Assembly: GCF_002086695.1 (NCBI RefSeq)
Contig: NZ_MVIH01000003.1
Span: 186,001-250,000, forward strand
From: Mycolicibacterium rhodesiae
Lineage (GTDB): Bacteria; Actinomycetota; Actinomycetes; Mycobacteriales; Mycobacteriaceae
Reading direction: 5' to 3'
DNA length: 64,000 nt
Shown: positions 10,612 to 19,623 of the stretch, piece after piece
Position numbering within the stretch: position 1 is the first letter of the stretch
Layout of the letters: each line of letters begins with the position of its first letter
Notes under the pieces: model-generated
The model's input: the letters and a program-made list of their open reading frames with translations, nothing else
What the model was told of the DNA's origin: nothing
Database searches by the model: none
Position numbers and translations under genes: made by a program

Positions 10612-11466
10612 TCAGGGCTGCCAGCCGCGGGACAGAAGAAGTGTTCGAGCACGCGCGATGATCTCGCCGTCGCGATCTTCCTTGATGACGTGGTCGACCG
10701 CCCAGCCGAGGCTCTCCAGCTTGGGACGCAGGCGAAAGTCCTTCACATAAGCACGACGATTCGTGCGGTGTACATCCCCGTCGTACTCCGAGCCCACGCG
10801 GAATTCCTCCCAAGCCATGTCGAGGATGCGTACCGCCTCCCACCCGTCCAGGACGGGGACTTGAGTGGTAGGACGTGGCAGGCCGGCGTCGACGTACAGC
10901 AGCCGTAGTCGCGTCTCTTGCGGCGAGGCCGCTCCGCCATCGATGAGGGGCAGTACATCGGCCAAGCGCTTCATTCCGCGCACTCCGGGATATCGCTTGG
11001 TGAGGATGAGAACGTCCTCAGTTGAGAACACTTGGTTTCGCATGAGCGCGTCCAGCCGGGCGACGGCTTCGCCGCGCGGCAGATGCCGGCCCAGGTCGAA
11101 CGCCGCACGGGCGCGCACGACGACAGGGATGCCGGAGACGGTGGTGATCTCGTCGGCTGCGATCGACTCCTGGCGGATGGCCAAACCCGGTTGCGGCCGG
11201 GCATGCCGCGGCGATATCAGCTCGATGGTGGTGTGGGGGTCGACCCAGTTCGCGCCGTACAGGCCGGAGGCAGCCACGCCGGTGATCACCGCTTGCCGGC
11301 CGGTCGCCAGCCACGCCGCCTTCGCGCGATGCCACAACGTAACGGTCGAGTCCTTGGGTACGTACACGCCGCGAAAGAGCGGCTCGTACCAGCGGGCCAA
11401 TTCACTCCTGGTGAGCCGACCATCGGTCAGCGCCTCGCGGCCGATGAACACCTCCCGCTTGGCCAT
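10612..11466 (-). CDS. AbiEi-like N-terminal / DUF559-like (VSR-type nuclease fold) C-terminal protein
   Basis: A 284-residue protein of a family repeated many times in mycobacterial genomes. The N-terminal half (LTRSELARWYEPLFRGVYVP, then TGVAASGLYGANW) resembles the winged-helix and type-IV antitoxin AbiEi C-terminal region. The C-terminal third has SPQETRLRLLY, then LDMAWEEFRVGSEYDG, acidic positions spaced like the VSR/DUF559 PD-(D/E)XK nuclease fold. I do not know a tested function; automatic names such as cullin-like seen for relatives are not informative. No toxin partner lies next to it. Two copies of the same palindromic repeat bracket the gene, suggesting that gene plus repeats may move or duplicate as a unit. 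Confidence 0.7.
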   Translation of the reverse strand: MAKREVFIGREALTDGRLTRSELARWYEPLFRGVYVPKDSTVTLWHRAKAAWLATGRQAVITGVAASGLYGANWVDPHTTIELISPRHARPQPGLAIRQESIAADEITTVSGIPVVVRARAAFDLGRHLPRGEAVARLDALMRNQVFSTEDVLILTKRYPGVRGMKRLADVLPLIDGGAASPQETRLRLLYVDAGLPRPTTQVPVLDGWEAVRILDMAWEEFRVGSEYDGDVHRTNRRAYVKDFRLRPKLESLGWAVDHVIKEDRDGEIIARARTLLLSRGWQP

Positions 11467-11511
11467 GCCGGGAGGATGTCATCGGGGACCGACATCGCAG
11501 GACGAAGGCGT

Positions 11512-11568
11512 CGAGTTTCACCTTTTGCCGTTGCCTACTCGATCTTTGGCTGCAAAACGTGAAATTCG
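11512..11568. repeat. Palindromic repeat, copy B, upstream of the AbiEi-like gene
   Basis: CGAGTTTCACCTTTTGC at 11512-11528 pairs with 11552-11568 with two mismatches, leaving a 23-nt loop. The 32-nt block 11538-11569 is nearly identical to 10567-10598 beside the other end of the gene. It sits 46 nt upstream of the AbiEi-like ATG and in the region ahead of the MFS gene. Confidence 0.7.
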
Positions 11569-11622
11569 AGCGGGACCAACGATTGGCTCTGAATGATTTG
11601 TATAGCTAACATATGCGTTATT

Positions 11623-11636
11623 GCGCCGGAAGGCGC
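11623..11636 (+). promoter_or_regulatory. Leader hairpin followed by a T-rich run ahead of the MFS gene
   Basis: GCGCC at 11623-11627 and GGCGC at 11632-11636 form a GGAA tetraloop hairpin, followed within a few bases by CCTTTGCTTTTT. This is terminator-like and lies about 45 nt ahead of the preferred GTG start, so transcription attenuation is possible. Confidence 0.3.
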
Positions 11637-11681
11637 CCTTTGCTTTTTGCTGGACGATTGCACACGAAACGAGATTTGCCC

Positions 11682-13439
11682 GTGACGACCGAGCTTGACC
11701 CGGCCCTGGCCGAGACCGACCGGCGCCGCCGTCGGATGGACCACGACCACCCGCACTACAAGTGGGTGGTCCTGTCCAACACGACGCTGGGCATCCTGCT
11801 GGCGTCGATCAACGCCTCGATCGTCCTGATCTCCCTGCCCGCGATCTTCCGGGGTATCGGGCTCAACCCGCTGGCTCCCGGCAATGTCAGCTACCTGCTG
11901 TGGATGCTGATGGGCTATCTGGTGGTGACCGCCGTGCTGGTGGTGCCGTTCGGCCGGCTCGGCGACATGTTCGGCCGCGTGCGGATCTACAACATCGGCT
12001 TCGTCGTGTTCACCCTGGCGGCCATCGCGCTGTCATTCGACCCGTTCCACCTCGACGGCGGCGCGATCTGGCTGATCGCCTGGCGAGTGGTCCAGGGCGT
12101 CGGCGGCGCGATGCTGATGTCGTCGTCATCGGCCATCCTCACCGACGCCTTCCCGGCCAACCAGCGCGGCATGGCGCTGGGCGTCAACATGGTCGCCGCC
12201 GTCGCCGGCTCGTTCCTTGGCCTCCTGATCGGCGGTGTGCTCTCCGAGGTGCACTGGCAGGCGATCTTCTGGGTGGGTGTGCCGATCGGCGTCATCGGCA
12301 CCCTCTGGAGCGTGCGTTCCCTCAAGGAACTCGGTGTGCGCAGTCCAGGCCGGGTCGATTGGGCAGGCACCATCACCTTCGGTGTGGGGCTGACCGTGCT
12401 CCTGATCGGGATCACCTATGGCATTCAGCCGTACGGTGATTCCACGACCGGCTGGACGAGCCCGATGGTGCTGGGCTCGATCGTCGGCGGCCTGTTGCTG
12501 TTGGTGGCGTTCTGCTTCATCGAACTGCGGGTCGCACAGCCGATGGTCGACATCAGGCTGTTCCGGTCGGCGGCCTTCGGCATGGGCAACCTCGCCGGGC
12601 TGATGTCCTCGGTCGGCCGCGGCGGCCTGCAGTTCATGCTGATCATCTGGTTGCAGGGCATCTGGCTTCCGTTGCACGGCTACAGCTTCGAATCGACTCC
12701 GCTGTGGGCAGGTATCTACTTGTTGCCCGCGACATTCGGCTTCCTCGCGGCCGCTCCCATCGCCGGCTCGCTGGCGGACCGATTCGGCGCGCGGCCCTTC
12801 ACCGTCGGCGGGATGGTGTTGATGGCGGTGACATTCGTTGCGTTGCTGATGATTCCAGTCAATTTCAACTACTGGGTGTTCGCGGTTCTGGTGTTCCTCA
12901 ACGGTCTCGGCGGCGGCATCTTCACCGCGCCCAACACGGCGGCGATCATGTCCAGCGTTCCTGCCTCCCAGCGCGGCGCGGCCTCCGGCGTACGAGCGAC
13001 GTTCTTCAACGCGGGCTCATCGCTGTCGATCGGAATTTTCTTCTCGCTGATGATCGTCGGGCTCGCCCAGACGCTTCCGGGCGCGATGAGCGAAGGTCTA
13101 CAGGCGCAGGGTGTTTCGGCATCGGTCGCACACGACGTGGCCAATCTGCCGCCCGTCGGAAGTCTGTTCGCAGCGTTCCTGGGCTACAACCCGATTGCCG
13201 AACTGTTGGCACCCTACGACGCCTTGCATCAGCCAGGCGTCAACGCCGACGTGCTGACCGGGCAGACCTTCTTCCCGAACCTGATCACCGGGCCGTTCCA
13301 CTCCGGGCTGGTGGTGGTGTTCGGTGCGGCCGCGCTGATGATGGTGATCGGTGCGATCGCCTCGCTGTTCAATCCGGGCCGCTACGGCGGCGCGGAGGTC
13401 ACCGAAAACCAGGCGCCCGCGACGACGACGTCCGAGTAG
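11682..13439 (+). CDS. MFS drug exporter, DHA2 (14-TMS, EmrB/QacA-like) family
   Basis: About 585 residues from GTG at 11682; an upstream in-frame ATG at 11613 would add 23 unlikely residues. The protein has about 14 hydrophobic segments. GRLGDMFGRVRIYNIG is the MFS motif A between helices 2 and 3, and WRVVQGVGGAMLMSSSSAIL fits antiporter motif C, both typical of proton-driven multidrug exporters. The loop before the last helix (about residues 460-530) is long. Substrates are unknown. Its 3' end overlaps the convergent hypothetical gene by 41 nt. A leader hairpin with a T-run suggests attenuation. Confidence 0.9.
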   Translation: MTTELDPALAETDRRRRRMDHDHPHYKWVVLSNTTLGILLASINASIVLISLPAIFRGIGLNPLAPGNVSYLLWMLMGYLVVTAVLVVPFGRLGDMFGRVRIYNIGFVVFTLAAIALSFDPFHLDGGAIWLIAWRVVQGVGGAMLMSSSSAILTDAFPANQRGMALGVNMVAAVAGSFLGLLIGGVLSEVHWQAIFWVGVPIGVIGTLWSVRSLKELGVRSPGRVDWAGTITFGVGLTVLLIGITYGIQPYGDSTTGWTSPMVLGSIVGGLLLLVAFCFIELRVAQPMVDIRLFRSAAFGMGNLAGLMSSVGRGGLQFMLIIWLQGIWLPLHGYSFESTPLWAGIYLLPATFGFLAAAPIAGSLADRFGARPFTVGGMVLMAVTFVALLMIPVNFNYWVFAVLVFLNGLGGGIFTAPNTAAIMSSVPASQRGAASGVRATFFNAGSSLSIGIFFSLMIVGLAQTLPGAMSEGLQAQGVSASVAHDVANLPPVGSLFAAFLGYNPIAELLAPYDALHQPGVNADVLTGQTFFPNLITGPFHSGLVVVFGAAALMMVIGAIASLFNPGRYGGAEVTENQAPATTTSE

Positions 13440-13776
13440 CCGGCGGCGGGGCGGTCCCCTCAGCGACCCAGCGATGCAACCGTCCCGCGGTGCGCCACAT
13501 TGCGGCCTGCAGTTCGGCAGGCCCGACTTCGGCCTGCGCGCATGCCGTGAGGCGGTCGGAGATCCTGGACAGGGTGAACGCGCCCATCCGGGCGGTGCGG
13601 TCCCGCGAGGCGCGCATGCTCTGCGCGATCGCCTCCCGGAACTCGAGGAGATCGCCGACCGTCCTGGACCCGCCGGACGGTCGCTGCCGTCGATACTCTT
13701 CGATGAGCGCGTCGATACAAGTCAACGCCTGATGCGCAGTGCTTTTCGGAATCGGGATGCTGAGGTCCGAGCTCAC
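13399..13776 (-). CDS. Hypothetical alpha-helical protein
   Basis: 125 residues from GTG at 13776, which has AGAGG just upstream. The composition (HQALTCIDALIEEYRRQ, then LEFREAIAQSMRASRD) is helical and looks like a genuine protein rather than a shadow. It overlaps the 3' end of the convergent MFS gene by 41 nt. I do not recognise the family; a Ser/Pro-rich tail follows the helical part. Confidence 0.5.
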   Translation of the reverse strand: MSSDLSIPIPKSTAHQALTCIDALIEEYRRQRPSGGSRTVGDLLEFREAIAQSMRASRDRTARMGAFTLSRISDRLTACAQAEVGPAELQAAMWRTAGRLHRWVAEGTAPPPATRTSSSRAPGFR

Positions 13777-13834
13777 CCTCTGAGCCCAGCACACCCGCTC
13801 GAACGGACCGTGACGAGCCGAGAACGGCTACGAA

Positions 13835-14176
13835 TCACGAATCCGAACGGCCGACCAAGATGAGGTCACGAAGCGCAAACGCCGGGACCGCGAGCGCATC
13901 GGAGAGCTGGGCTGCGAAGGAACGGGCGATGCGGGGACCGTCACGTTGTTCGTCGAAGTCACCGGTCAGATCGACGGCGATCCGGCAGCCGAACGTGTCG
14001 CTGGCCTCGACAACGTTGATGCCCTGAACGCCGACGGGCATCGGAAGTTTCCCGGCGACCGCACGAACGTGCTCCACCGTCGCTGCCCAGTCGACGTACA
14101 CCGACACAAACGACCCCATCTCGACCATGGTTGTGCCGCTCACCGACGGTCGCCACCCGAATCGCCGAATGTTCAC
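13835..14176 (-). CDS. Hypothetical protein
   Basis: 113 residues from GTG at 14176, or 97 from an in-frame ATG at 14128. It predicts as a mixed alpha/beta protein (SFVSVYVDWAATVEHVRAVA, then TFGCRIAVDLTGDFDE). No family recognised. It reads in the same direction as the hypothetical gene that follows it at 13776 and could be co-transcribed. Confidence 0.45.
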   Translation of the reverse strand: MNIRRFGWRPSVSGTTMVEMGSFVSVYVDWAATVEHVRAVAGKLPMPVGVQGINVVEASDTFGCRIAVDLTGDFDEQRDGPRIARSFAAQLSDALAVPAFALRDLILVGRSDS

Positions 14177-14222
14177 TCACCGGTTACCCGGCGACAGCTG
14201 ACGAGGACACCTACGGGGCCGA

Positions 14223-15626
14223 TCACCCGTCGTGGGAGATGTCCACACTCGTCGGCGCATCGGCGGTCCGGCGCCGGCGGACCACAACGACGGTGATGGC
14301 GACACCGGCCAGAACCACTACGACCGCGGCGATCCCGCCGCCGATCAACAGCGTGCGGTTGTTGTGTTGTTGCGCCTGTGCCGGGGACGGCTGTTGGCCC
14401 GCAACGAGTTTGATGTCGTAGCCGGGCAGCGGATCCTGAGCCGGCGGATCGACGCCGGGCAACAGCTGTGTCCGGGAGATCTGGAACAGCGCCTCGCCGT
14501 GTTCGTCCTTCGACCATTGACCCCAGGCGGGAATCTCGCCATCGAGAAGAACTCGCGTGGCATCGCCGACGGCGGGGTCCTTACCCAGATCCGTCAGCGT
14601 GCGCACTCGGAACGGCGCGGAGGTGCCCTGGTCGAATGTGACTTGGACAAGGGCGTTCTTGACGATGTTCAGCGGTGCCGGCTTCTGCGGGGGCGCCTGC
14701 CCGGGCGCGGGCTTGAAACCGCCGCCGGAAAAACTGCCGACCGAGATGTTGGTCGGTGGGGCCGAGCCGGTTTCGGTCGATGCGGTAAAGCTGTAGACCC
14801 CGGGTCCTGGGGTGTCGATGACAGCTCGCTGCAGCGGTGGAACGGTGAATGTCCTTGGCGTACCACCGGATTCGTACACCACCCGCAGCGGGGCCTGGTA
14901 CGGGTTGATGAAGACCGGCCGGTAGTACCGGTCGTATGAGGTCCAGCGCGAGTTCCATTTCTTGACCGGACTGTTCAGCCGCCCGCCCCTGGAGCGGGCC
15001 GGTCGCGGGACGGCGGACTTCACCTTGTTGGCGTAGGAGCGGGCACCTCTGGTCGTCGTCTTCGGGCCGACGACCCGGCCGCGCCGCGCGGTGGTGCCAT
15101 CGTCGCGCGGGACCTCGGCAGTGTCCGGCTTGGGCTCGGCGTCCGGTTCGTCGTCGGGGTCGGCGGTCGGATTCGGTTCGTCGTCCGGGCTGCGCGTCTC
15201 CGGAGCGGAGGGCTCCGGGGTTTCGGCGCCCGACGGCTCCTGGGGTCCGCCGTCGGGCCGCTCGTCCTCGGTGCCAGGGTCCTCGCCCGTGGGTTGCGGC
15301 GCCTGCTCGGGCTCCTGCTGGTCCTCGCCGGGCGAGTCCGGTGCGTCCTCGTCGGCGGGGTCGTCCGCCTCGGGCGCATCGTTAATGCCGCCGTCGTCGA
15401 CGTCGCCCGGGTCGTCGAAATCCACGCCGCCCTCGTCGTAGCCGCCGCCGTCGTCATAACCGCCGCCGTCGTAGCCGCCGCCGTCGTCGTAGCTGCTGCC
15501 ACCGTCGCCATCGTCCGGGTCGGCGGAACTCACCGGTATCCCGGCGAACAACGTCGACATCGACAGGGCGACGGCTGCGGTGAAAGCTGCAGGCTTGTAA
15601 CAGAACATTGCGGTTGCGCGGCGCAC
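14223..15626 (-). CDS. Exported acidic Pro/Gly/Asp-rich protein with C-terminal membrane anchor
   Basis: 467 residues from GTG at 15626, chosen because GGGGGAGG lies 5 nt upstream; longer in-frame starts run into the divergent oxidoreductase gene. Order: signal peptide ending near AGIPVSSADPDD; Gly-Asp-Tyr repeats (DDGGGYDGGGYDDGGG); a long Asp/Glu/Pro region to about residue 200; a basic Arg/Lys patch; a folded beta-rich domain (about 220-420, FINPYQAPLRVVYESGG onward); and a hydrophobic segment IGGGIAAVVVVLAGVAI followed by RRRR, a type-I anchor with cytoplasmic tail. The protein is therefore probably displayed outside the membrane. No known family recognised. A perfect 7-bp inverted repeat lies at 15646-15663 in the shared upstream region. 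Confidence 0.7.
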   Translation of the reverse strand: MRRATAMFCYKPAAFTAAVALSMSTLFAGIPVSSADPDDGDGGSSYDDGGGYDGGGYDDGGGYDEGGVDFDDPGDVDDGGINDAPEADDPADEDAPDSPGEDQQEPEQAPQPTGEDPGTEDERPDGGPQEPSGAETPEPSAPETRSPDDEPNPTADPDDEPDAEPKPDTAEVPRDDGTTARRGRVVGPKTTTRGARSYANKVKSAVPRPARSRGGRLNSPVKKWNSRWTSYDRYYRPVFINPYQAPLRVVYESGGTPRTFTVPPLQRAVIDTPGPGVYSFTASTETGSAPPTNISVGSFSGGGFKPAPGQAPPQKPAPLNIVKNALVQVTFDQGTSAPFRVRTLTDLGKDPAVGDATRVLLDGEIPAWGQWSKDEHGEALFQISRTQLLPGVDPPAQDPLPGYDIKLVAGQQPSPAQAQQHNNRTLLIGGGIAAVVVVLAGVAITVVVVRRRRTADAPTSVDISHDG

Positions 15627-15801
15627 CGAGACCTCCCCCTTGACCGCCACGGACGGCCGTGGCATTGCCATCAAATCATCCTGACCGCGATGATGGAACG
15701 TCTTCGCCGTTTGCTGGGCAGTGGTGGCGTGTCCTGCGGCAGTATCGTGACTGTCCCAACTGGCCTCCGAATCGGCGCTGCCTTCGGTAGCTTCACTGAC
15801 C

Positions 15802-16818
15802 GTGCCCGCGCTGACGAACCGCCAGATCCTCCTTCGCCGCCGCCCCTCGGGACTGGTGCAGTCGACCGACACCGAGCTGGTCACCTCGCACGCACCCGAC
15901 CTCGCCGAGGGGGAGGCGCTGTTGCGCACCACCTACGTGGGCCTGGATGCCGCCGTCCGCACCTGGCTGGACGATCAGCCGAGCTACCTGCCGCCGGTGC
16001 AACTCGGCGAGGTCATCCGCGCCGCCGGTATCGGTGAGGTGGTGGAGTCGCGCTGCGACGCGTTCGCGGTGGGCGACATCGTCACCACCCTGACCGGCTT
16101 TCAGGACTACGCCGTCATCCGCGACGACCTGTTCAGTACGCCCATCCCGGGTGAGACCGATCAGCTGGCCATCATGAGCGTGTACGGGCCGACCGGGGCC
16201 ACGGCCTATTTCGGGATGACCGACATCGGCCGTCCGAAAGAGGGAGAGACGGTGGTGGTGTCGGCGGCGGCCGGCGCCACCGGTTCGGTGGCCGGGCAGA
16301 TCGCCAAGATCGCCGGTGCCCGGGTCGTCGGCATCGCCGGCGGACCGGACAAGTGCCGGGCGGTGGTCGAGGACTTCGGCTTCGACGCCTGCATCGACTA
16401 CAAGAACGACGACATCCCTGCCGCATTGAAACAGCACTGTCCCAAGGGTGTTGACGTCTACTTCGACAACGTCGGCGGGCCGATCCTCAACGCCGTGCTG
16501 GGCCGGCTGGCCCCCAAGGCCCGAGTCGTGCTGTGCGGGGTCATCTCCAGCTACCTGACCGGTGAGCATCCCGGTCCGGCCAACTACGTCAACCTGCTCG
16601 CCAAGACCGCCTCGATGCAGGGGTTCAACGCCCTGGACATGTGGGGCCGTTTCGATGAGGCGTTCGCCGATCTGCGCCGCTGGGAGTCCGAGGGCAAGCT
16701 GGTGCACCGCGAAACCGTATTCGACGGTCTGGAAGCCTGCGTCGACGCGCTCAACGGACTGTTCACCGGAGCCAACATCGGCAAGATGCTGGTGAAGGTC
16801 AGCGAACCGTCCAGCTGA
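15802..16818 (+). CDS. Zinc-independent MDR family NADP-dependent oxidoreductase
   Basis: 338 residues, GTG start. Medium-chain dehydrogenase/reductase of the leukotriene B4 dehydrogenase / curcumin reductase type: early NRQILLRRRPSG segment, then the nucleotide-binding AAAGATGSVAGQIAKI motif around residues 155-170 and YFDNVGG near 220. Such enzymes reduce activated double bonds of enones with NADPH. It is transcribed away from the exported acidic protein and converges with xthA, whose stop is 1 nt away. Confidence 0.88.
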   Translation: MPALTNRQILLRRRPSGLVQSTDTELVTSHAPDLAEGEALLRTTYVGLDAAVRTWLDDQPSYLPPVQLGEVIRAAGIGEVVESRCDAFAVGDIVTTLTGFQDYAVIRDDLFSTPIPGETDQLAIMSVYGPTGATAYFGMTDIGRPKEGETVVVSAAAGATGSVAGQIAKIAGARVVGIAGGPDKCRAVVEDFGFDACIDYKNDDIPAALKQHCPKGVDVYFDNVGGPILNAVLGRLAPKARVVLCGVISSYLTGEHPGPANYVNLLAKTASMQGFNALDMWGRFDEAFADLRRWESEGKLVHRETVFDGLEACVDALNGLFTGANIGKMLVKVSEPSS

Positions 16819-16819
16819 G

Positions 16820-17647
16820 TCAGCGCTGCAGATCCACCAGCACCGGTGCGTGGTCGCTGGGGGAGGGATCGCCCTTCTTGCCCGGGCGGCGTTCGTCCTT
16901 GACGATCTCTGCGTGTGTCACACGTTCGGCCAACGCCGGTGAGCCCAGGATGAAGTCGATTCGCATGCCGCGACGCTTCTGGAACGCCAGCTGGGTGTAA
17001 TCCCAGTACGTGTAGACACCGGGGCCGGGCGTGAACGGGCGCACCACGTCGGTGAACCTGGTCTCGACGATGGCGTTGAACGCCTTGCGTTCCGGTTCCG
17101 ACACGTGGGTGGCGCCGTCGAATACCGAGATGTCCCAGACGTCGTCGTCCATCGGCGCGATGTTCCAGTCGCCGACCAGGGCGATCGGGGCCTGCGGGTC
17201 GTCGTGCAGCCATGACTCGGCTGTATTGCGAAGAGCGGCAAGCCATTCCAGCTTGTACTGATAGTGCGGATCGGCCAGGGTGCGGCCGTTGGGCACATAC
17301 AGGCTCCACACCCGCACGCCGCCGCAGGTGGCCGCCAGGGCGCGGGCCTCGGCCTTGGCATCGTCGTCCTTGCCCCACGAGGGCTGCCCCTCGAAGCCGA
17401 CCTCGACATCGTCGAAGCCGACACGCGAGGCGATCGCCACGCCGTTCCATTGGTTGAACCCGCAGTGCACCACCTCGTAGCCGGCTTCCAGGAACGGCAT
17501 GGTGGGGAACTGGTCATCAGCGCATTTGGTTTCCTGCATGGCCAGCACGTCGACGTCGGCGCGGCCGAGCCAGTCGACGACCCGGTCCACCCTCGCGCGA
17601 ATCGAATTGACGTTCCAGGTGGCCAGGCGCAAGACGTCGGCGGACAT
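16820..17647 (-). CDS. xthA: Exodeoxyribonuclease III (AP endonuclease)
   Basis: 275 residues with all exonuclease III motifs: ATWNVNSIR at the start, MQETKC (metal-ligand Glu), LVGDWNIAP (Asp/Asn) and SDHAPVL (catalytic Asp-His) near the end. It acts in base-excision repair by cutting at abasic sites and trimming 3' ends. Third gene of the def - GNAT - xthA unit, 3 nt after the acetyltransferase, as in M. tuberculosis Rv0429c-Rv0427c. Confidence 0.95.
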   Translation of the reverse strand: MSADVLRLATWNVNSIRARVDRVVDWLGRADVDVLAMQETKCADDQFPTMPFLEAGYEVVHCGFNQWNGVAIASRVGFDDVEVGFEGQPSWGKDDDAKAEARALAATCGGVRVWSLYVPNGRTLADPHYQYKLEWLAALRNTAESWLHDDPQAPIALVGDWNIAPMDDDVWDISVFDGATHVSEPERKAFNAIVETRFTDVVRPFTPGPGVYTYWDYTQLAFQKRRGMRIDFILGSPALAERVTHAEIVKDERRPGKKGDPSPSDHAPVLVDLQR

Positions 17648-17650
17648 GGC

Positions 17651-18556
17651 CTACAGCGTACGGGGGCTCAGAGACCGGGCATCGACGTAGCGGTGGTGAT
17701 GATGCAGTCGAAAACCGAGCGAGTGATACAGCGTGATCGCGCCCGAGTTGTCGCTCAACACCTGTACATACGCCCGGTCGGCGCCGCGCTGCGCGCCCCA
17801 GTCGAGCAGGGCCAGGCAGAGCCGGCGGGCATGTCCGCGCCTGCGGTGCGCGGAGTCGACGTGGACGGCTGAGATGCCCAGCCAGCGGGTGCCGTCCGGG
17901 GCGGTGGTGATCGCGCCCCGGCCCACTGCGGCACCGGCCGTCGAGGCGAAGACGACCTCGCCGTCGACCACCGCCGTCAGTACCTCGGGCGGCACCTCGC
18001 GCTCGTAGCAGCCCAGCCAGGCCGCATCCGGGCTCGGCAGGAAGGTCACCGCCGCGTCCGGCGCGGTGGCGGTAACGTCGGTGACCATCACCCGGGTGTG
18101 CTTGATGCCGTCGGCGCGAACCGGCAGCAGTCGCTCCGGCAGCGCCAGCCACGGCTCCAGGTCGCGCTGCGCGTACCAGTCGACGATCGCGGGCAGGGCG
18201 GTGATGTTCGACGAGAAGTCCAGGGGTACAGCCGAGTTGGCGCGGCTGGTGTAGCCGCCCGCGGCCCGCAGCAACCAGCCGTCGTGCCAGCTCTGCTCGG
18301 TGCCCGGCCAGGCCAGCGCCGCCGCGTGCTCGACGTTGCGGATCTCGGAGGTGCGCACGGGAACCCCGCTGAGCTCCCGTACCGCGACCACATCAGCGTG
18401 GCGGACCTCCACCACTCCGTCGGACTTGGTGCGCACCACGATCACCGGTTCCTGCGCCAGCAGCTCACCGATCACGTCGGACATCGGCGGAGTGGTGCCC
18501 GCCTGCAGGCGGTAGCGGATGCTCACTCGACTGCCGACGGGCGGCAGGCTGGTCAT
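17651..18556 (-). CDS. GNAT family N-acetyltransferase with N-terminal SH3-like domain (Rv0428c-like)
   Basis: 301 residues from ATG at 18556, which overlaps the def stop by one base (TGATG). Residues 1-60 (VSIRYRLQ... PVIVVRTKSDGVVEVR) form a small SH3-like beta barrel. The C-terminal half is a GNAT fold: WLGISAVHVDSAHRRRGHAR is the acetyl-CoA binding motif A, and NSGAITLYHSLGF is motif B. The acceptor is unknown. The conserved coupling to deformylase suggests a role around N-terminal protein processing, but that is inference. Confidence 0.88.
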   Translation of the reverse strand: MTSLPPVGSRVSIRYRLQAGTTPPMSDVIGELLAQEPVIVVRTKSDGVVEVRHADVVAVRELSGVPVRTSEIRNVEHAAALAWPGTEQSWHDGWLLRAAGGYTSRANSAVPLDFSSNITALPAIVDWYAQRDLEPWLALPERLLPVRADGIKHTRVMVTDVTATAPDAAVTFLPSPDAAWLGCYEREVPPEVLTAVVDGEVVFASTAGAAVGRGAITTAPDGTRWLGISAVHVDSAHRRRGHARRLCLALLDWGAQRGADRAYVQVLSDNSGAITLYHSLGFRLHHHHRYVDARSLSPRTL

Positions 18557-19149
18557 CAGTGACCGAACGGGTCGGGTACCTCGCCGGGCGTCCATGTCAG
18601 GCCGGGCACCCCCCAACCGTTCTTCTTCACCGTCTTCTTCGCCGCGCGGGCATGCCGGCCGATCAGGTGGTCGACGTAGAGGAACCCGTCGAGGTGGCCG
18701 GTCTCGTGCTGCAGCATGCGGGCGAACAGGTCGTGGCCTTCCAGGGTGACCGGGTTGCCGTCGGCGTCCAGGCCGGTGACTCGCGCCCACTTGGCGCGGC
18801 CGCGTGGAAACGATTCGCCCGGCACCGACAGGCAGCCCTCGTCGTCGTTGTCGGGGTCGGGCATGGTCTCGGGAATCTCCGATGTCTCCAACACGGGATT
18901 GATCACCACTCCGCGGTGGCGCGTGGTCTTCCCGCGCTCGTCGGCGCAGTCGTAGACGAACAACCGCTTGCCGACGCCGATCTGGTTGGCCGCCAGCCCG
19001 ACTCCGTTGGCCGCGTCCATCGTGTCGTACATGTCCGTGATCAGATCGGCCAGATCCGCGGGCAGCGAACCGTCGTCAGCGACGGGCACAGGCTGCGTCG
19101 GGGTGTGCAGAACGGGATCACCCAGGATCACGATTGGTCTAACCGCCAT
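18556..19149 (-). CDS. def: Peptide deformylase
   Basis: 197 residues starting MAVRPI; a TTG 9 nt upstream is a less likely start. The three deformylase motifs are present: [18 protein letters not shown] (metal-ligand Cys) and QHETGHLDG (HExxH). It removes the formyl group from nascent proteins. First gene of the def - GNAT - xthA operon and divergent from the Rv0430-like gene. Confidence 0.97.
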   Translation of the reverse strand: MAVRPIVILGDPVLHTPTQPVPVADDGSLPADLADLITDMYDTMDAANGVGLAANQIGVGKRLFVYDCADERGKTTRHRGVVINPVLETSEIPETMPDPDNDDEGCLSVPGESFPRGRAKWARVTGLDADGNPVTLEGHDLFARMLQHETGHLDGFLYVDHLIGRHARAAKKTVKKNGWGVPGLTWTPGEVPDPFGH

Positions 19150-19274
19150 GACCGGCAAGCTTAGTCAGCCGACGCGCGGGCTTGGCTGCCGTCCCAACCG
19201 GGACAACCGTGATTGAATGAGCGCCGAGCACAGGGAAGTCTTTTGCAGGTCTTCGAAAGGGTCTACAGATCGAA

Positions 19275-19583
19275 ATGGACGGCGCCATGGCACGGGCCGA
19301 GCGGTCCAATGACGACGCTGACCTTCCCGATGGGTTGACTCGCCGCGAATACGACGTCCTGGCTTTTGAGCGGCAGTGGTGGAAGTACGCCGGCGCCAAG
19401 GAAGAGGCCATCAAGGAACTCTTCTCGATGTCGGCCACCCGCTATTACCAGGTGCTCAACGCCCTTGTCGACCGCCCCGAGGCGCTTGCCGCCGACCCGA
19501 TGCTGGTCAAGCGGCTGCGACGGCTCCGGGCGAGCCGGCAGAAGGCGCGTGCGGCGCGGCGACTCGGCTTCGAGGTCCCCTGA
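19275..19583 (+). CDS. DUF3263 family protein (Rv0430-like)
   Basis: 102 residues, or 98 from a second ATG. The core LTRREYDVLAFERQWWKYAG, then the SMSATRYYQVLN helix-turn-helix-like segment, is characteristic of the small actinobacterial DUF3263 family, probably a DNA-binding protein, ending in a basic Arg-rich helix. It heads the conserved Rv0430 - virR - sodC - Rv0433 run. Confidence 0.88.
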   Translation: MDGAMARAERSNDDADLPDGLTRREYDVLAFERQWWKYAGAKEEAIKELFSMSATRYYQVLNALVDRPEALAADPMLVKRLRRLRASRQKARAARRLGFEVP

Positions 19584-19623
19584 TTTTTCTCCCGTGGCGG
19601 ACCCGCTGGTTACAGTGGGCGCG

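Noticed and set aside
10612..11466. Possible toxin-antitoxin module
   Set aside because: AbiEi-like features are present, but no partner toxin gene is next to it.
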